The notes beneath the pieces were generated by a model. That model saw only the letters and a list, made by a program, of their open reading frames with translations, was not told where the DNA came from and did no database searches. Positions 8,311 to 17,840 of a stretch of DNA of 64,000 nt are shown piece by piece; position 1 is the stretch's first letter; each line of letters starts with the position of its first letter. Source of the DNA: Novosphingobium sp. KA1 (lineage in GTDB: Bacteria; Pseudomonadota; Alphaproteobacteria; Sphingomonadales; Sphingomonadaceae). The stretch is taken from NCBI RefSeq assembly GCF_017309955.1, contig NZ_CP021249.1, positions 62,001 through 126,000 of the forward strand. Reading direction: 5' to 3'. The position numbers and the translations under genes were made by a program.

Positions 8311-9775
8311 AGGCTACCTGCGCGAAGACATCGAGGGTGGCGAGCATCACGCTTTGGGATTCGACGAGATGCGTGAGCGACGCGGTCGCGGCTTGCGGCG
8401 TTGCGCCGCTGGACACCATGCCGTCGATCACCGCCTGCCCCTGCGGCATCGCGCCAGCCAGTTCAGTCTGGTTTTCACGCGCCGCGTTGGCCCATTGCGT
8501 CTGCACCAGCGAAGTCGCAAAGGCACCGCCCAGCGTGCGCATGAAGTTGGATATGCCGGCAGCGTCAGCCTGTTCGTCAGGTGATACGCTGGCCATCGCA
8601 AGGCCGGTCACCGGAACGAAGAACATCACGATGAACGGCCCCGTGATGAGCGTCGGCCACGCCATCTGGAGGAAGGTCACGTCCTGGTTGAAGAAGACGC
8701 GCCACGCGGTGGTCAGGCCGAGCCCAAGCACGCCCAGGGACACGATCAGGCGCGGATCATAGGTCTCGACCGCCTTGCCGACCATCGGCGCGGAGAGGAT
8801 GGCGAAGATGCCGACCACGCCGGTGGCGTACCCCGCCCATGTGGCGGTATAGCCCATATTCTGCTGTAACCAGAGCGGCAGGATGACGAGCGTCGCGAAA
8901 TAGGCGCCGAACGCCACGGTGTAAGTGATCGATGACGCGACGAACCCGCGATGCCGGAATATCCGCAGATTGACGATCGGATGCTTCTCGGTGAGCTCCC
9001 AGATCAGGAAGGCGACAAATCCGACCGCGGCGACAGCCGCGAGGACACGGATTTCTGCGGAGGCGAACCAGTCGTGGTTGCGGCCCTCGTCGAGCATGAT
9101 CTGCAGCGCCGCGACCCAGACGATAAGCAGCGCCAGCCCGACCTTGTCGATAAAGGCGCGTGCGGTCGGATCGGCCTGGCCACGCAGGAAATACAGGACC
9201 GCGAGCCCCCCGCCGGCGGCGATCGGCACCTTGATGAAGAAGATCCATTCCCAGCCGATGCTGTCGCAAATGATCCCGCCTAGAATGGGTCCCGCAACCG
9301 GGCCGACGAGCGTCGTCATCGCCCAGATCGTCGTAGCCAGCGTGGCCTTTTCCGGCGGGAACATACGCAGCAGCAGCATCTGCGAGAGCGGCATGATCGG
9401 GCCACCGACGAGGCCGAGCAGCACGCGGCCGCCGATCAGCATCCCCATCGAGGTGGCGAGCCCGCACAGCAGCGAGATCACGGCGAACGACAGATAGCAG
9501 GTGATGAAGACCCGCTGGGTCCCGAACCGCTTGGCGAGCCAGCCGGTGAGCGGCACGGTAATGGCTTCGGCCACCGCGTAGGACGTAATGACCCAGGTGC
9601 CCTGGCTCGAGGACACGCCGAGCGCGCCGGCGATGGTCGGGACCGAGACATTGGCGATGGTGGTGTCCAGCACCACCAGGAAGTTTCCGAGCCCCACGGC
9701 CAGCGCCGCCAGCAGCAGCCGGGTGCCGGTGAGCGGAGCGGCAGGCGCCGCCGGCGAGGATAAGGCGATGGCCAT
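8231..9775 (-). CDS. emrB: MFS drug efflux permease, DHA2/EmrB type
   Basis: A 514-residue, 14-helix major facilitator of the DHA2 family, the inner-membrane proton antiporter of an EmrAB-type tripartite pump. The first helix holds the family motif LDTTIANVSVP. Motif A is GWLAKRFGTQRV, and the antiporter motif C is VGPVAGPILGG. It is the last gene of the operon, 19 bp after the HlyD-family adaptor and downstream of the outer-membrane channel. The complex would expel hydrophobic drugs or aromatic acids from cytoplasm to outside; the substrate cannot be read from sequence. Expression is probably controlled from the two TetR-type operators upstream of the channel gene. Confidence 0.92.
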   Translation of the reverse strand: MAIALSSPAAPAAPLTGTRLLLAALAVGLGNFLVVLDTTIANVSVPTIAGALGVSSSQGTWVITSYAVAEAITVPLTGWLAKRFGTQRVFITCYLSFAVISLLCGLATSMGMLIGGRVLLGLVGGPIMPLSQMLLLRMFPPEKATLATTIWAMTTLVGPVAGPILGGIICDSIGWEWIFFIKVPIAAGGGLAVLYFLRGQADPTARAFIDKVGLALLIVWVAALQIMLDEGRNHDWFASAEIRVLAAVAAVGFVAFLIWELTEKHPIVNLRIFRHRGFVASSITYTVAFGAYFATLVILPLWLQQNMGYTATWAGYATGVVGIFAILSAPMVGKAVETYDPRLIVSLGVLGLGLTTAWRVFFNQDVTFLQMAWPTLITGPFIVMFFVPVTGLAMASVSPDEQADAAGISNFMRTLGGAFATSLVQTQWANAARENQTELAGAMPQGQAVIDGMVSSGATPQAATASLTHLVESQSVMLATLDVFAQVAFVFVIAALLIWFVPKPKGPIDTSGAH

Positions 9776-9794
9776 GGACCCGGTCCCCGTCGGA

Positions 9795-10961
9795 TTAGTT
9801 CGAGATGTCGATGTCGGCGGTCATCGAGAGACCGACGCGCAGCGGGTGCTTGTTGAGCTCCTTGGGATCGAGGGCGATGCGCACCGGCAGCCGCTGGACC
9901 ACCTTGATCCAGTTGCCGGTCGCGTTCTGCGCGGGAACGACGGCGAAGGCCGCGCCGGTCCCCCCCGAAAAGCCCACCACGCGTCCCGTATAGACGACGT
10001 CCTTGCCGTAGAGATCGGAATGCAATTTCACGGGCTGGCCCGGCTTGACCTTGGCAAGCTGCACTTCCTTGAAGTTCGCGTCGACGAAGGTGGCGTCGAT
10101 CGGCACGATCACCATCAACATCGCGCCAGGCTGCACACGCTGGCCGATCTGCACCTGGCGGCGTGAGACGACGCCATCGACCGGCGCCCGCAGCACGGTG
10201 CGTTCGAGATCGATCCGCGCCTGGTCGCGCGCGGCGCGAGCGGCGAGCACCTCCGGGTTATCGCCGATCGCGGTGTCTGCGATCAGCACCCGGTTGGCGT
10301 CGCGGCTGCCGATGGCAGCGGTGCGATTGGAGGCCGCTTGCGCACGCAGCGCCTCGGCCGCGCGCAGATTGGCGGTCGCGGTCGCAAGCGCGTTGCGCGC
10401 AATCGTCAGTTCCTCCCCCGAGACCGAGCCGGACTGCGCGAGGGCCTCACGGCGCTGGAGGTCTATGCGGGCGCGATCGAGATCGGCGCGCGCAGAGGTC
10501 AGCTGCGCGTCGGCGCGCGCCTGGTCGGAGGCCCTCGCGGCGATCTGGGCATCGAGGCCGGTTCCGGTCGCGTGAAGACCGCGCACGCGGCGCTCGGTCA
10601 GCGCCAGTTCGGCCTCGGCCCGGGCGAGCGCGATCCGGGCATCGGTGTCGTCGATCTTCACGAGGATATCGCCGCGCTTCACCATCTGCGTGTCGTCGAC
10701 GCGCACTTCGCGGACGGGGCCGCCGACCAGCGGCGTGATCTGCGCGACATTGGCGCCGACATAGGCGTTGTCGGTCTCGACATGCCGGGAGGCGATCAGC
10801 GCGTCATAGGCATAATAAGCGCCGCCAAGGACAACGACGCCCAGCGCCAGCAGCAGGAACAGCTTCTTGCGCTTGCTCTTCTGCGCCGCTTCGTCCTCGG
10901 GCGTGACGACTTCGGTGGTGGTATAGACGTCATGTTCGACGGTGTGGACAATGGTGGTCAT
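9795..10961 (-). CDS. emrA: HlyD-family membrane fusion protein, EmrA type
   Basis: Periplasmic adaptor joining the EmrB-like permease to the outer-membrane channel. Residues about 33-55 form one membrane anchor (KLFLLLALGVVVLGGAYYAY). A lipoyl/barrel-sandwich half (DNAYVGANVAQITPLVGGPV), a long coiled-coil hairpin and the second barrel half (LRAPVDGVVSRRQVQIGQRV) follow. I chose the ATG at 10961, which has AAGGA about ten bases upstream and does not overlap the preceding gene; the frame is open to 11033. It lies in the middle of a three-gene minus-strand operon. Confidence 0.92.
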   Translation of the reverse strand: MTTIVHTVEHDVYTTTEVVTPEDEAAQKSKRKKLFLLLALGVVVLGGAYYAYDALIASRHVETDNAYVGANVAQITPLVGGPVREVRVDDTQMVKRGDILVKIDDTDARIALARAEAELALTERRVRGLHATGTGLDAQIAARASDQARADAQLTSARADLDRARIDLQRREALAQSGSVSGEELTIARNALATATANLRAAEALRAQAASNRTAAIGSRDANRVLIADTAIGDNPEVLAARAARDQARIDLERTVLRAPVDGVVSRRQVQIGQRVQPGAMLMVIVPIDATFVDANFKEVQLAKVKPGQPVKLHSDLYGKDVVYTGRVVGFSGGTGAAFAVVPAQNATGNWIKVVQRLPVRIALDPKELNKHPLRVGLSMTADIDISN

Positions 10962-10974
10962 GGCGGAAGATCCT

Positions 10975-12414
10975 TCAGGAACGGAAGCCGCCGCCGAGTG
11001 CGCGGATAAGCGCGACGTCGAGGGCGAAGGCACGGGTCTGGAGCGCGGCGACGCCGCGGCGGGCGCCGATCAGCGCGTCTTCGGCGCTCAGCACGTCGAG
11101 ATAGGTGGCAAGGCCGCCGCGATAGCGATTGTTGGCGACCGTCCAGGCGGATGACGCCGCCCGTTGCGCGGCGCGTGCGCGGTCGAGCCGCTCGGCGAGC
11201 GCCCGCTCGCTCGCGGCCGCGTCAGCGACTTCGCGCAGCGCCTGCGTGAGGGCGCCGTCATATTGCGCCACGGCCAGCGCATAGTCCGCTTCGGCAGCAC
11301 GATGCCGGCTGCGCAGCCTGCCGCCATCGAAGATCGGCAGGCTGATCGCCGGCCCGGCCGTCCCGAAATCCGATCCGGATTTGAAGACATCGCCGATGCC
11401 GAGCGCCTGGAGGCCGACCAGGCCTCTCAGATTGACATTGGGATAGAAGGCCGCGCGCGCCTCGCTGATGCGGCTGGCGGCCGCTTCACTGCGCAGCCGC
11501 GCCGCGACGATATCAGGGCGGCGCCCGATCAACTCTGCAGGGAGGTTGGCCGGCAGCCCGAAGTCGCCGCCGAGGTCGAGCGCGGGGCGCGCGATGGCAA
11601 GCCCGCGATCGGGGCCGGCGCCCATCAGCGCGGCGATCCGGTGGCGGGACAGCGCGAGAGCCTCGTCGAGGGCCGCCCGTTCTCCTTCGGCCGATGCGAG
11701 CGCCGACGCAGCCCGCTCGACCGCACCCTGGTTCTCGAGACCCTGGCCCGCCCGGCCGCGCATCAGCTCCAATGTGCGGCTGCGCACCGCAACCGCTTCT
11801 TGCGCTGCATCGAATTCGGCGTGGAGGCCTGCAAGGTCGGCATAGGCAGCCGCGATGGCGGTCGCCACCGTCAGCCGCGCCGCCTGCGCTTCGACACCCG
11901 CGGCTTCGCTCTCGGACCGGGCCGCTGCCAGCGCGGCGCGGTTGCGGCCCCAAAAGTCGATCTCCCAATCGAGGCTGAGCGTGGCCTGGCCATAGTCGGG
12001 CCACCCACGCGGTGCGAAATCGCCGGGGACGATGTAATTATAGCTCTGCTTGGTCACGCCCCCCTGGGCGTCGGCATTGAGGGAGGGCAGCAGCCTGGAT
12101 CTGCTTTGCCGGACCAGCGCCTCGGCGCGGGCGAAGCGGGCCTGCGCGATGCGCAGATCGCTTGCCCCGGACAGGCCTTCCTCGATCAGCCGGCTGAGCT
12201 GCGGATCGCTGAACTGGTGCCACCAGCCATCAGCAGGCCACTCGGCCGCGGGTGCCGCAAGGCTTTGCGCGCTCGCATAGCTTTCAGACGACGAGATCGG
12301 CGCGATGGGCAACCTCTCGGGCAGAGTGGCGCACCCGGCGAGAAGCATGGTGCAGCAGACGGCGGGCATCGCAACGACGCGCCCACATGAGTGAAGGAAG
12401 GAGAGCCGAATCAT
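10975..12414 (-). CDS. outer membrane efflux lipoprotein, NodT/OprM family
   Basis: A 479-residue TolC-like channel of the pump. A lipoprotein signal peptide ends in the lipobox LLAGC near residue 28. Two OEP repeats follow, with the expected motifs WWHQFSDPQLSRLIEEGL and, in the second half, GRRPDIVAARLRSEAAASRI and NRYRGGLATYLDVLSAE. It is the first gene of the operon that continues with the adaptor and permease. Two 16-bp palindromes lie between its start and the TetR gene, so it is probably repressed by that regulator. Confidence 0.92.
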   Translation of the reverse strand: MIRLSFLHSCGRVVAMPAVCCTMLLAGCATLPERLPIAPISSSESYASAQSLAAPAAEWPADGWWHQFSDPQLSRLIEEGLSGASDLRIAQARFARAEALVRQSRSRLLPSLNADAQGGVTKQSYNYIVPGDFAPRGWPDYGQATLSLDWEIDFWGRNRAALAAARSESEAAGVEAQAARLTVATAIAAAYADLAGLHAEFDAAQEAVAVRSRTLELMRGRAGQGLENQGAVERAASALASAEGERAALDEALALSRHRIAALMGAGPDRGLAIARPALDLGGDFGLPANLPAELIGRRPDIVAARLRSEAAASRISEARAAFYPNVNLRGLVGLQALGIGDVFKSGSDFGTAGPAISLPIFDGGRLRSRHRAAEADYALAVAQYDGALTQALREVADAAASERALAERLDRARAAQRAASSAWTVANNRYRGGLATYLDVLSAEDALIGARRGVAALQTRAFALDVALIRALGGGFRS

Positions 12415-12429
12415 AACCGCCCGCTTAAA

Positions 12430-12496
12430 TGAACCGATCGGTCCACCTATAGCGAGCGATATTCGCCGTCAATAATAAACTGAACCGGCCAGTCCA
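12430..12496. promoter_or_regulatory. two TetR-type operators and promoter region of the efflux operon
   Basis: Two imperfect 16-bp palindromes, TGAACCGATCGGTCCA at 12430-12445 and TGAACCGGCCAGTCCA at 12481-12496, start 51 bp apart. Each is followed within three bases by CTATAG. The same half-sites occur upstream of the TetR gene at 13244-13259. They fill the space between the end of the TetR gene and the start of the channel gene, where a TetR repressor would block the efflux promoter. Confidence 0.75.
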
Positions 12497-12526
12497 CTAT
12501 AGTTCAGGCTCTTCGGCATATGGGGT

Positions 12527-13162
12527 TCAGGGGATGGCATACGCACGAAAGAACATGTTGATGGCAGCGTCGATATACGGGTCGGACTGGGCGTTCGGCG
12601 CATGCAGCGCGGGCGTAGCTGAAAATGGCGAGGGAGAGACCAGCGCCAACAGTTCGCGCGCGGCCTGTTCAGGATCGGCACGGCAAAGTTGAGCGGTAGC
12701 CATTGCCCTTACCATAAGCCGGGCAACGGCAGCACGTGCCGGGACTTGCAACTCGCGCTCGATACAGGTCGGAGCGTGCCTGGCGTCGCCGACTGCGAGG
12801 CGGAAAAGCGCAACGGCCTCAGGGTCTGTGCGGACGGCGTGCAGCCCGATGGCCAGCTTGCGCAGATCGCCTCCGCTTCGCTCGATCATATCCCGCTGAC
12901 GTTCGCCCAGCGTGACGATGGCGCCCTCCAGCGTCGCGGCGAACAGCGCGGCCTTCGACGGGAAGTAGGACCATAGGGTGGTCTTCGAGCCACCAAGTTC
13001 ACGCGCAATCCGCGACATCGAGGTCCCGGCATAGCCATGCTCCAGAAATTGGCGGCGCGCCAGCAAGAGGATGCGTCGACGGCGAAGCGCTCCGGCATTC
13101 GATCGGCTCACTGCGGATGAGCCTTGGTCCAGCGGATTCGGGTCCGGTCCGGCGGGGTGCAT
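12527..13162 (-). CDS. TetR/AcrR family regulator of the efflux operon
   Basis: A TetR-family repressor. The helix-turn-helix spans about residues 45-70 (AGTSMSRIARELGGSKTTLW) and a ligand-binding domain follows (LRKLAIGLHAVRTDPEAVALF). The ATG at 13162 is preceded by GAGGAGGG, better than the in-frame ATG at 13240, which would lie next to the operator. It is upstream of and co-oriented with the efflux genes. It is divergent from a second TetR gene, with a shared operator-like palindrome between them. The most economical reading is autorepression plus control of the pump; the inducer is unknown. Confidence 0.88.
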   Translation of the reverse strand: MHPAGPDPNPLDQGSSAVSRSNAGALRRRRILLLARRQFLEHGYAGTSMSRIARELGGSKTTLWSYFPSKAALFAATLEGAIVTLGERQRDMIERSGGDLRKLAIGLHAVRTDPEAVALFRLAVGDARHAPTCIERELQVPARAAVARLMVRAMATAQLCRADPEQAARELLALVSPSPFSATPALHAPNAQSDPYIDAAINMFFRAYAIP

Positions 13163-13243
13163 GCGGCTTCCCTCCTCGTGATCGCAATCGTGCCTGCCCG
13201 AGCCGGACGCGCGATCGACGGCAAAGGCGGCGGGTTGCATAAA

Positions 13244-13259
13244 TGAACTAATTGGTTCA
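13244..13259. promoter_or_regulatory. TetR-type operator between the divergent TetR genes
   Basis: TGAACTAATTGGTTCA is a 16-bp palindrome with one mismatched pair. It shares its TGAAC half-site with the two operators at 12430 and 12481 and, like them, is followed by a TATAG element. Confidence 0.7.
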
Positions 13260-13325
13260 GGTATAGGCTTTGCTGGCCATCGTCAACGAAAGCAACGGCG
13301 ACCGGCCCTTTGGGAAGGTGACCAC

Positions 13326-13919
13326 ATGCGTGTGAAAACCGACGAGCGGCGTCAGGCCATTCTCGACGCCGCCGCGCAGATATTTCGTGAGGTCGGCTAT
13401 GAGCGGGCGAGCATGGCCGCGATCTCGACAAGGCTCGGCGGCTCCAAAACGACGCTCTATAATTATTTTGAATCGAAGGAAGAGTTGTTCGCCGCCGCCA
13501 TGATCGGCGCGATGGAAGAGCAGAGCGACGAAATGCTCGAACTGCTCGAAACCGACGATCGGGACGTCGCAGCCGTGTTGAGGCGTTTTGGCCTTGCCTA
13601 TGTGAGGTTCGTGACATCGCCCGGGGCCTTGTCGATCACGCGAACCGCCATCGCCGATGGCGCCAGCAGCGGCCTTGGCCCGGCGCTTTATGAGGCCGGG
13701 GCAAAGCAGGGATGGGAGGAGATCGGCATCTATCTCAGTCGCTTTGTTGCGAGCGGCGCGCTTCGAGATGCGGATCCCGCGATTCTGTCCGCGCATCTCA
13801 AGGCGCTGCTCGAGGCCGGCCTTGTCGAACCCCGTCTGTACGGCGCCGCTGCGCGGTTCGCCGATGAAGCTGCGGTGGATGCTGCGATCAACACGTTCAT
13901 GCGTGCTTTCGGAGTGTAG
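13326..13919 (+). CDS. TetR/AcrR family transcriptional regulator
   Basis: A 197-residue TetR-type protein. The helix-turn-helix is about residues 28-50 (ASMAAISTRLGGSKTTLYNY). The C-terminal domain resembles the AcrR/AefR type, including LVEPRLYGAAARFADEAAVDAAINTFMRAFG. Its last helix resembles that of the divergent TetR protein (IDAAINMFFRAYAIP), so the two are probably diverged duplicates. It is transcribed away from the efflux operon and shares the intergenic operator. It could cross-regulate the pump or control genes to its right, which are now pseudogenes. Confidence 0.88.
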   Translation: MRVKTDERRQAILDAAAQIFREVGYERASMAAISTRLGGSKTTLYNYFESKEELFAAAMIGAMEEQSDEMLELLETDDRDVAAVLRRFGLAYVRFVTSPGALSITRTAIADGASSGLGPALYEAGAKQGWEEIGIYLSRFVASGALRDADPAILSAHLKALLEAGLVEPRLYGAAARFADEAAVDAAINTFMRAFGV

Positions 13920-14184
13920 CGGTGGACTGCGACAAAAGCTTCGTACCGGCTGCATGCTTCGCGCCCAAACCCTGAGAAAGACAAAACTTCTGTCGGGGCG
14001 GTCGTCCAAAGGCTTGATAGCCTCTCTCAGTGCCCGGCGGTTATCGCTTTTTCCCGGAACCATTCCGGGGGCAGCGCACGGCGAGCTCATTATTGCCGCT
14101 GAGGAGATACATCCTTGTCCATCAAATCACGTCGCTTCGGTCCGTGCTGGTCATGCCTCTCATGCGGGCCCCTCTCCAATTCGC

Positions 14185-14906
14185 ATGGGCTGCCCTCCGA
14201 CCATCCGACTTGAAACGCTCCGTTCCATCGCCGAGGGCGTGTCTGTCATCGACGATCCGCGAATCGATTACGTGCCCAATATCGGGATTGTGGAAGGCTC
14301 GCGTGCGATCCTCGTTGTCGATACCGGTATGGGGCCTGCGATTGGCAGGCTCCTGTTCTCATAGGCGAAGGAGATCGCCCGTGAACGGCACATCTATCTG
14401 ACAACCAAGAATTTTTACCCTGAACATGGTTTCGGGGCCTCGGCGTTTCCCGCAGTCGATGTCATTTTGAACTGTCTTCAGGCGGAAGGACTGGCGGAAA
14501 AGGGACCATACTATCTGGAGATGTTCCGGACCTTCGGCGCCGATAAGCGTGCGGCGCTTGAAGGCGGCGAGTTTGTGCGCACCGGGATAACCTACCGCGG
14601 TCGCAAAACCATCGATCTTGGCGGGAGGAGGTGATGCTGGAAGAGGTTCCGGCTCATACGCATGGCGCTCCGATCATCCTCGCTGCGGACTTCGGCGTCC
14701 TGTTCACCGGCGACCTTGTCGAGGACCGGTTCTACCTGATCATGCCCGATACCGATTTCAAAGGGGCGCCCTGGATCACTTCGATCGGACTCACGGCATT
14801 CGGGGGCAGGCCTCGGAATGGCGGAACTCTCGATCAGGGTCTGACTAACTATGAGACCTTCGAAGGCCACGATCCGCGCTTTCTGCGCCTGTACCTCGAG
14901 ATGTAG
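14185..14906 (+). pseudogene. decayed metallo-beta-lactamase-fold hydrolase
   Basis: Three consecutive stretches match one MBL-fold hydrolase but are broken. The first runs to an in-frame TAG at 14362-14364 and includes IDYVPNIGIVEGSRAILVVD. The same frame continues to a TGA near 14633 (YLTTKNFYPEHGFGASAFP, then GITYRGRKTIDLGGR). A frame change then gives MLEEVPAHTHGAPIILAADF and GVLFTGDLVEDRFY, ending at 14904-14906. The first histidine of the usual HxHxDH metal motif is not visible: the segment reads TTKNFYPEHGFG. PAHTHG and FTGDLVED correspond to later metal-binding segments. One nonsense change and one frameshift make it non-functional. Confidence 0.75.
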
Positions 14907-15579
14907 CCGACACACGCGGTTCTGGCTAATCGACGCCGATCTCCGCCTACCCACGATCGTTGCTACCCACGAATGACTCCATCTCGTGCTCGTCGACAAA
15001 GTCGCGGGTGAACGACTATGCCACCTGTTTCGAGGGCACCTATCATCTCCCGCCGATACGGTGTGGGGCTGGACGACAGCAGGTACCTCCAGCGCGCACC
15101 ATCCCGAATTGGACAAAGTTAAAAAATCGATCTCCACTTCACTTTCTTGATCTATAGCGGCAACTTATTTCCTGCTCGATTTGCGTGGTCTTGAGGCATC
15201 GATCATATTATCATGCAGGGCGAAACAGAAGACCGCACTCGATCATTTCTCGTTCAGACCGAAAGCCTCTTGCGCATCGGACGGCAACCACAGAAGTGCA
15301 AGTCTTGGCGCCCATCGGTAGTAACGTGACCCTAGATGTTGTGGAGCGTGACCGCGAGGATTGGCGGTGGAGATCTGCGCACGCCCGGTTGGGCCTCTGG
15401 GATGTTATGGTGCTGACGTGGCTCGCGGACAGCCATGCTCCGGGGCGCGCCATGGCACATCTGAAAGGTGAGTTGACTGTCGGGCGGCGAGCAGGGCGAA
15501 GCCGCGACGCCATCGATTAGGCACTCGAAACATGGAGGTGCGCATATGGCGTGGCATTCTAGCTACTGGAACCACACGC
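14907..15579. other. about 670 bp without a recognisable gene
   Basis: Short frames on both strands here have no family resemblance that I can support and no consistent coding character. This is probably degraded DNA between the MBL pseudogene and the AraC-type gene. Confidence 0.5.
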
Positions 15580-16632
15580 TTATTGTTGCTCAGTAAGATG
15601 ATGCGGTGTGTCCTGGGCACCTGCTGGCTGGCGTCTCCGGACCGTACCAGGTGTCACTTTGAACCACCGATGAAACGCTCGGGTAAACGAAGCCTCGGAA
15701 CTGTAGCCCATCTCAGTCGCGATATGTGCGATGGGCGTTCCGCTTTTCTCCAGCAATTCCATTGCCTGCATCATCCGCATGGACGTGACAAATTCGTTCG
15801 GCTTCTGGCCTGTGACGCGCGTAAAGCGGTTGATGAACGCCGAGCGCGACATCTTTGCTCTTTCGGCGAGATTCAAAATGGTCCAGTCTCTGCCGGGATC
15901 TTCCTGGATGGCACGCAACATGCCCGACAGCAGAGGGTCGTTCAGCCCGCGACCGACGTCGACAATCTGAAAGGTCGCTTCAAGATGATCTTTGATGCAG
16001 GCCGTAAGAACGCCCTCGGCCAATCGAGTGGCTATCGCGAGTCCCATAAAACCCTGCTTGCCATGCTCACCAATCAAGGATGTCAGTTGCTCAACAAAGG
16101 GAGCTTTTCGCGTGACGAAACCGGGGAGGCGTACCAATTTCGGCAGGCTTTGAAGGATTGCCGTTGGGAATCTCCGATCGAGATACATCCGCAGGGTGTA
16201 GATGAGCGCGGGCGCACCACCGCCACCGAAGCGATAATCCTGCGTGAAGAGGTTCGACAGGTATTCGTCGGCCGACCCTGCGTTCTTCAGAGGTGAGGGA
16301 ACCAAATCGACCAGCGGTACCGCAGGTGACCTGGGACCATCGCCGAGTGTGTGAACTACGGGCGGAGTAACGAGCAAGGCGTCGCCCCCAACCAACGCAA
16401 TAGGATCGTCGCGCTTCGTAACATACGCGACGCATTTCCCGGCAGTGACCAGATGGAGAACAATCGCATCCTCCTCGGGCGGGAATGCACAGGCCCACGG
16501 TGCCGTCAGATGGGAAAATACCTGCATCATCCCGGTCAGGCGGATCATGCGAAGGAGATCATCTACCGGCAGCTCCGGCCGATACTCGGAAGGGTCTCCT
16601 ACGATCTGATTCCGAGTAAATATATCTGCCAT
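15580..16632 (-). CDS. AraC family transcriptional regulator
   Basis: A 350-residue AraC-type activator. The N-terminal about 190 residues form a cupin-like sensor domain (AraC-binding/Cupin_6 type). Two helix-turn-helix motifs follow near the C-terminus: KMSRSAFINRFTRVTGQKPN and the strongly conserved second one, GYSSEASFTRAFHRWFKVTPG cut after its first 20 residues. The gene starts at 16632, 107 bp from the left end of an IS3-family element, so its promoter region is short and may be affected by the IS. Its target is not evident, because the next gene upstream was removed or displaced by the insertion and inversion. Confidence 0.88.
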   Translation of the reverse strand: MADIFTRNQIVGDPSEYRPELPVDDLLRMIRLTGMMQVFSHLTAPWACAFPPEEDAIVLHLVTAGKCVAYVTKRDDPIALVGGDALLVTPPVVHTLGDGPRSPAVPLVDLVPSPLKNAGSADEYLSNLFTQDYRFGGGGAPALIYTLRMYLDRRFPTAILQSLPKLVRLPGFVTRKAPFVEQLTSLIGEHGKQGFMGLAIATRLAEGVLTACIKDHLEATFQIVDVGRGLNDPLLSGMLRAIQEDPGRDWTILNLAERAKMSRSAFINRFTRVTGQKPNEFVTSMRMMQAMELLEKSGTPIAHIATEMGYSSEASFTRAFHRWFKVTPGTVRRRQPAGAQDTPHHLTEQQ

Positions 16633-16738
16633 TTCGAATCTCCACGTGACCCTGCGCCGTCACGCCGATCCACAACGCCGCGTAAGCGGGCCTCGTGTAG
16701 CGCAATCGGAGCGCTCTCGCGGATAACGAACTTCCCCG

Positions 16739-17840
16739 TGAGCTGCCCCCTTCTGAGTGGTCCATCGACTATTACAGTCTGGACCAAGGAAGGGACGACG
16801 AATGCCTGCGAAGAAGCACAAGCCCGAGGAGATTATCGGGAAGCTACGTGAGGTTGAGATCATGCTGGGTCAGGGCGGCACGACCGCCGAGGCCTGTCGG
16901 CGCATCGCGGTCAGCGAGCAGACCTACTACCGCTGGCGCAAGGAATATGGTGGCCTGAAGACCGATCAGGCTCGGCGGATGAAGGATCTGGAAAAGGAGA
17001 ACCTGCGGCTGCGCCGGGCGATCTCGGATCTGACGCTGGACAAGCTCATCCTGCAGGAGGCAGCCAAGGGAAACTTCTGAGCCCCGCACGGCGTCGGCGC
17101 TGCATCGACCAGGTCCGGGAGGTGCTGGATGTATCCGAGCGGCGGGTGTGCCGCGTGCTCGGCCAGCACCGGTCGACGCAGCGCAAGGTGCCGTTCGGGG
17201 CAGATGACGAGTTGGCGCTCACCGAGGATATCATCGCCCTTGCCAGGCAGTACGGGCGCTACGGCTATCGCCGGGTGACGGCGCTGCTGCATGCGGCGGG
17301 TTGGTCGGTGAACCATAAACGGGTGGAACGGATCTGGCGACGCGAGGGGCTGAAGGTGCCGCAGCGCCAGCCGAAACGCGGCCGGTTATGGCTGAACGAT
17401 GGCTCGTGCATCCGGTTGCGGCCGGAGTATCCGGGGCATGTCTGGGCTTACGACTTCGTCGAGGAACGCACCCATGACGGACGCAAGTTCCGCATCCTTA
17501 CCATTATCGACGAGGCGAGCAGGGAGTGCCTGGCACTCGTCGTCGCGCGCCAGCTCAAACACGAAGACGTACTGGCAGCGCTGGCCGAGTTGTTCATCGA
17601 GCGTGGTCCGCCCGCGCATATCAGGTCGGACAATGGCAGCGAGTTCATCGCCGCCGCCGTCCAGACCTGGCTCAGGCAGATCGGCGTGAAGACGCTCTAC
17701 ATCGCCCCGGGCTCGCCATGGGAGAACGGCTACAACGAGAGCTTCAACGGCTCGCTGCGGGATGAGCTGCTGAACGGCGAGATCTTCTACACCCTCGCTG
17801 AAGCCAGGGTGCTGATCGAGGCGTGGCGGCGTCACTACAA
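16739..17840 (+). mobile_element. IS-A (IS3 family), 5' part, cut by the recombinase element
   Basis: Starts with the terminal repeat TGAGCTGCCCCCTTCTGAG, whose partner is at 35236, far across the inverted segment. It carries orfA and the first 240 codons of orfB. The coding sequence stops matching at TACAA (17836-17840), where the recombinase element begins. The missing 3' end is found intact at 35236-35407 beside the other element copy. Joined, the two parts give about 1.27 kb, normal for an IS3-family element. Confidence 0.9.
16802..17080 (+). CDS. IS3 family transposase OrfA (IS-A)
   Basis: A 92-residue helix-turn-helix protein of the HTH_Tnp_1 type, the DNA-binding half of the IS3 transposase. 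It reads [18 protein letters not shown], then [20 protein letters not shown], and ends in a leucine-rich coiled coil ([19 protein letters not shown]). I chose the ATG at 16802 rather than 16757, because [10 protein letters not shown] is the usual N-terminus of this group. orfB is in another phase just downstream, as is standard for IS3 elements that frameshift. Confidence 0.9.
   Translation: MPAKKHKPEEIIGKLREVEIMLGQGGTTAEACRRIAVSEQTYYRWRKEYGGLKTDQARRMKDLEKENLRLRRAISDLTLDKLILQEAAKGNF

Noticed and set aside
15185..15520. 111-codon plus-strand frame before the AraC gene
   Set aside because: No motif, no ribosome site and mixed composition; kept as non-coding.
16735..16738. Target duplications flanking IS-A and IS-B
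   Set aside because: After mentally reversing the inversion, the bases outside the terminal repeats (CCCG/CTAT for IS-A, AGCC/AAAA for IS-B) still do not match, so no duplication can be claimed.
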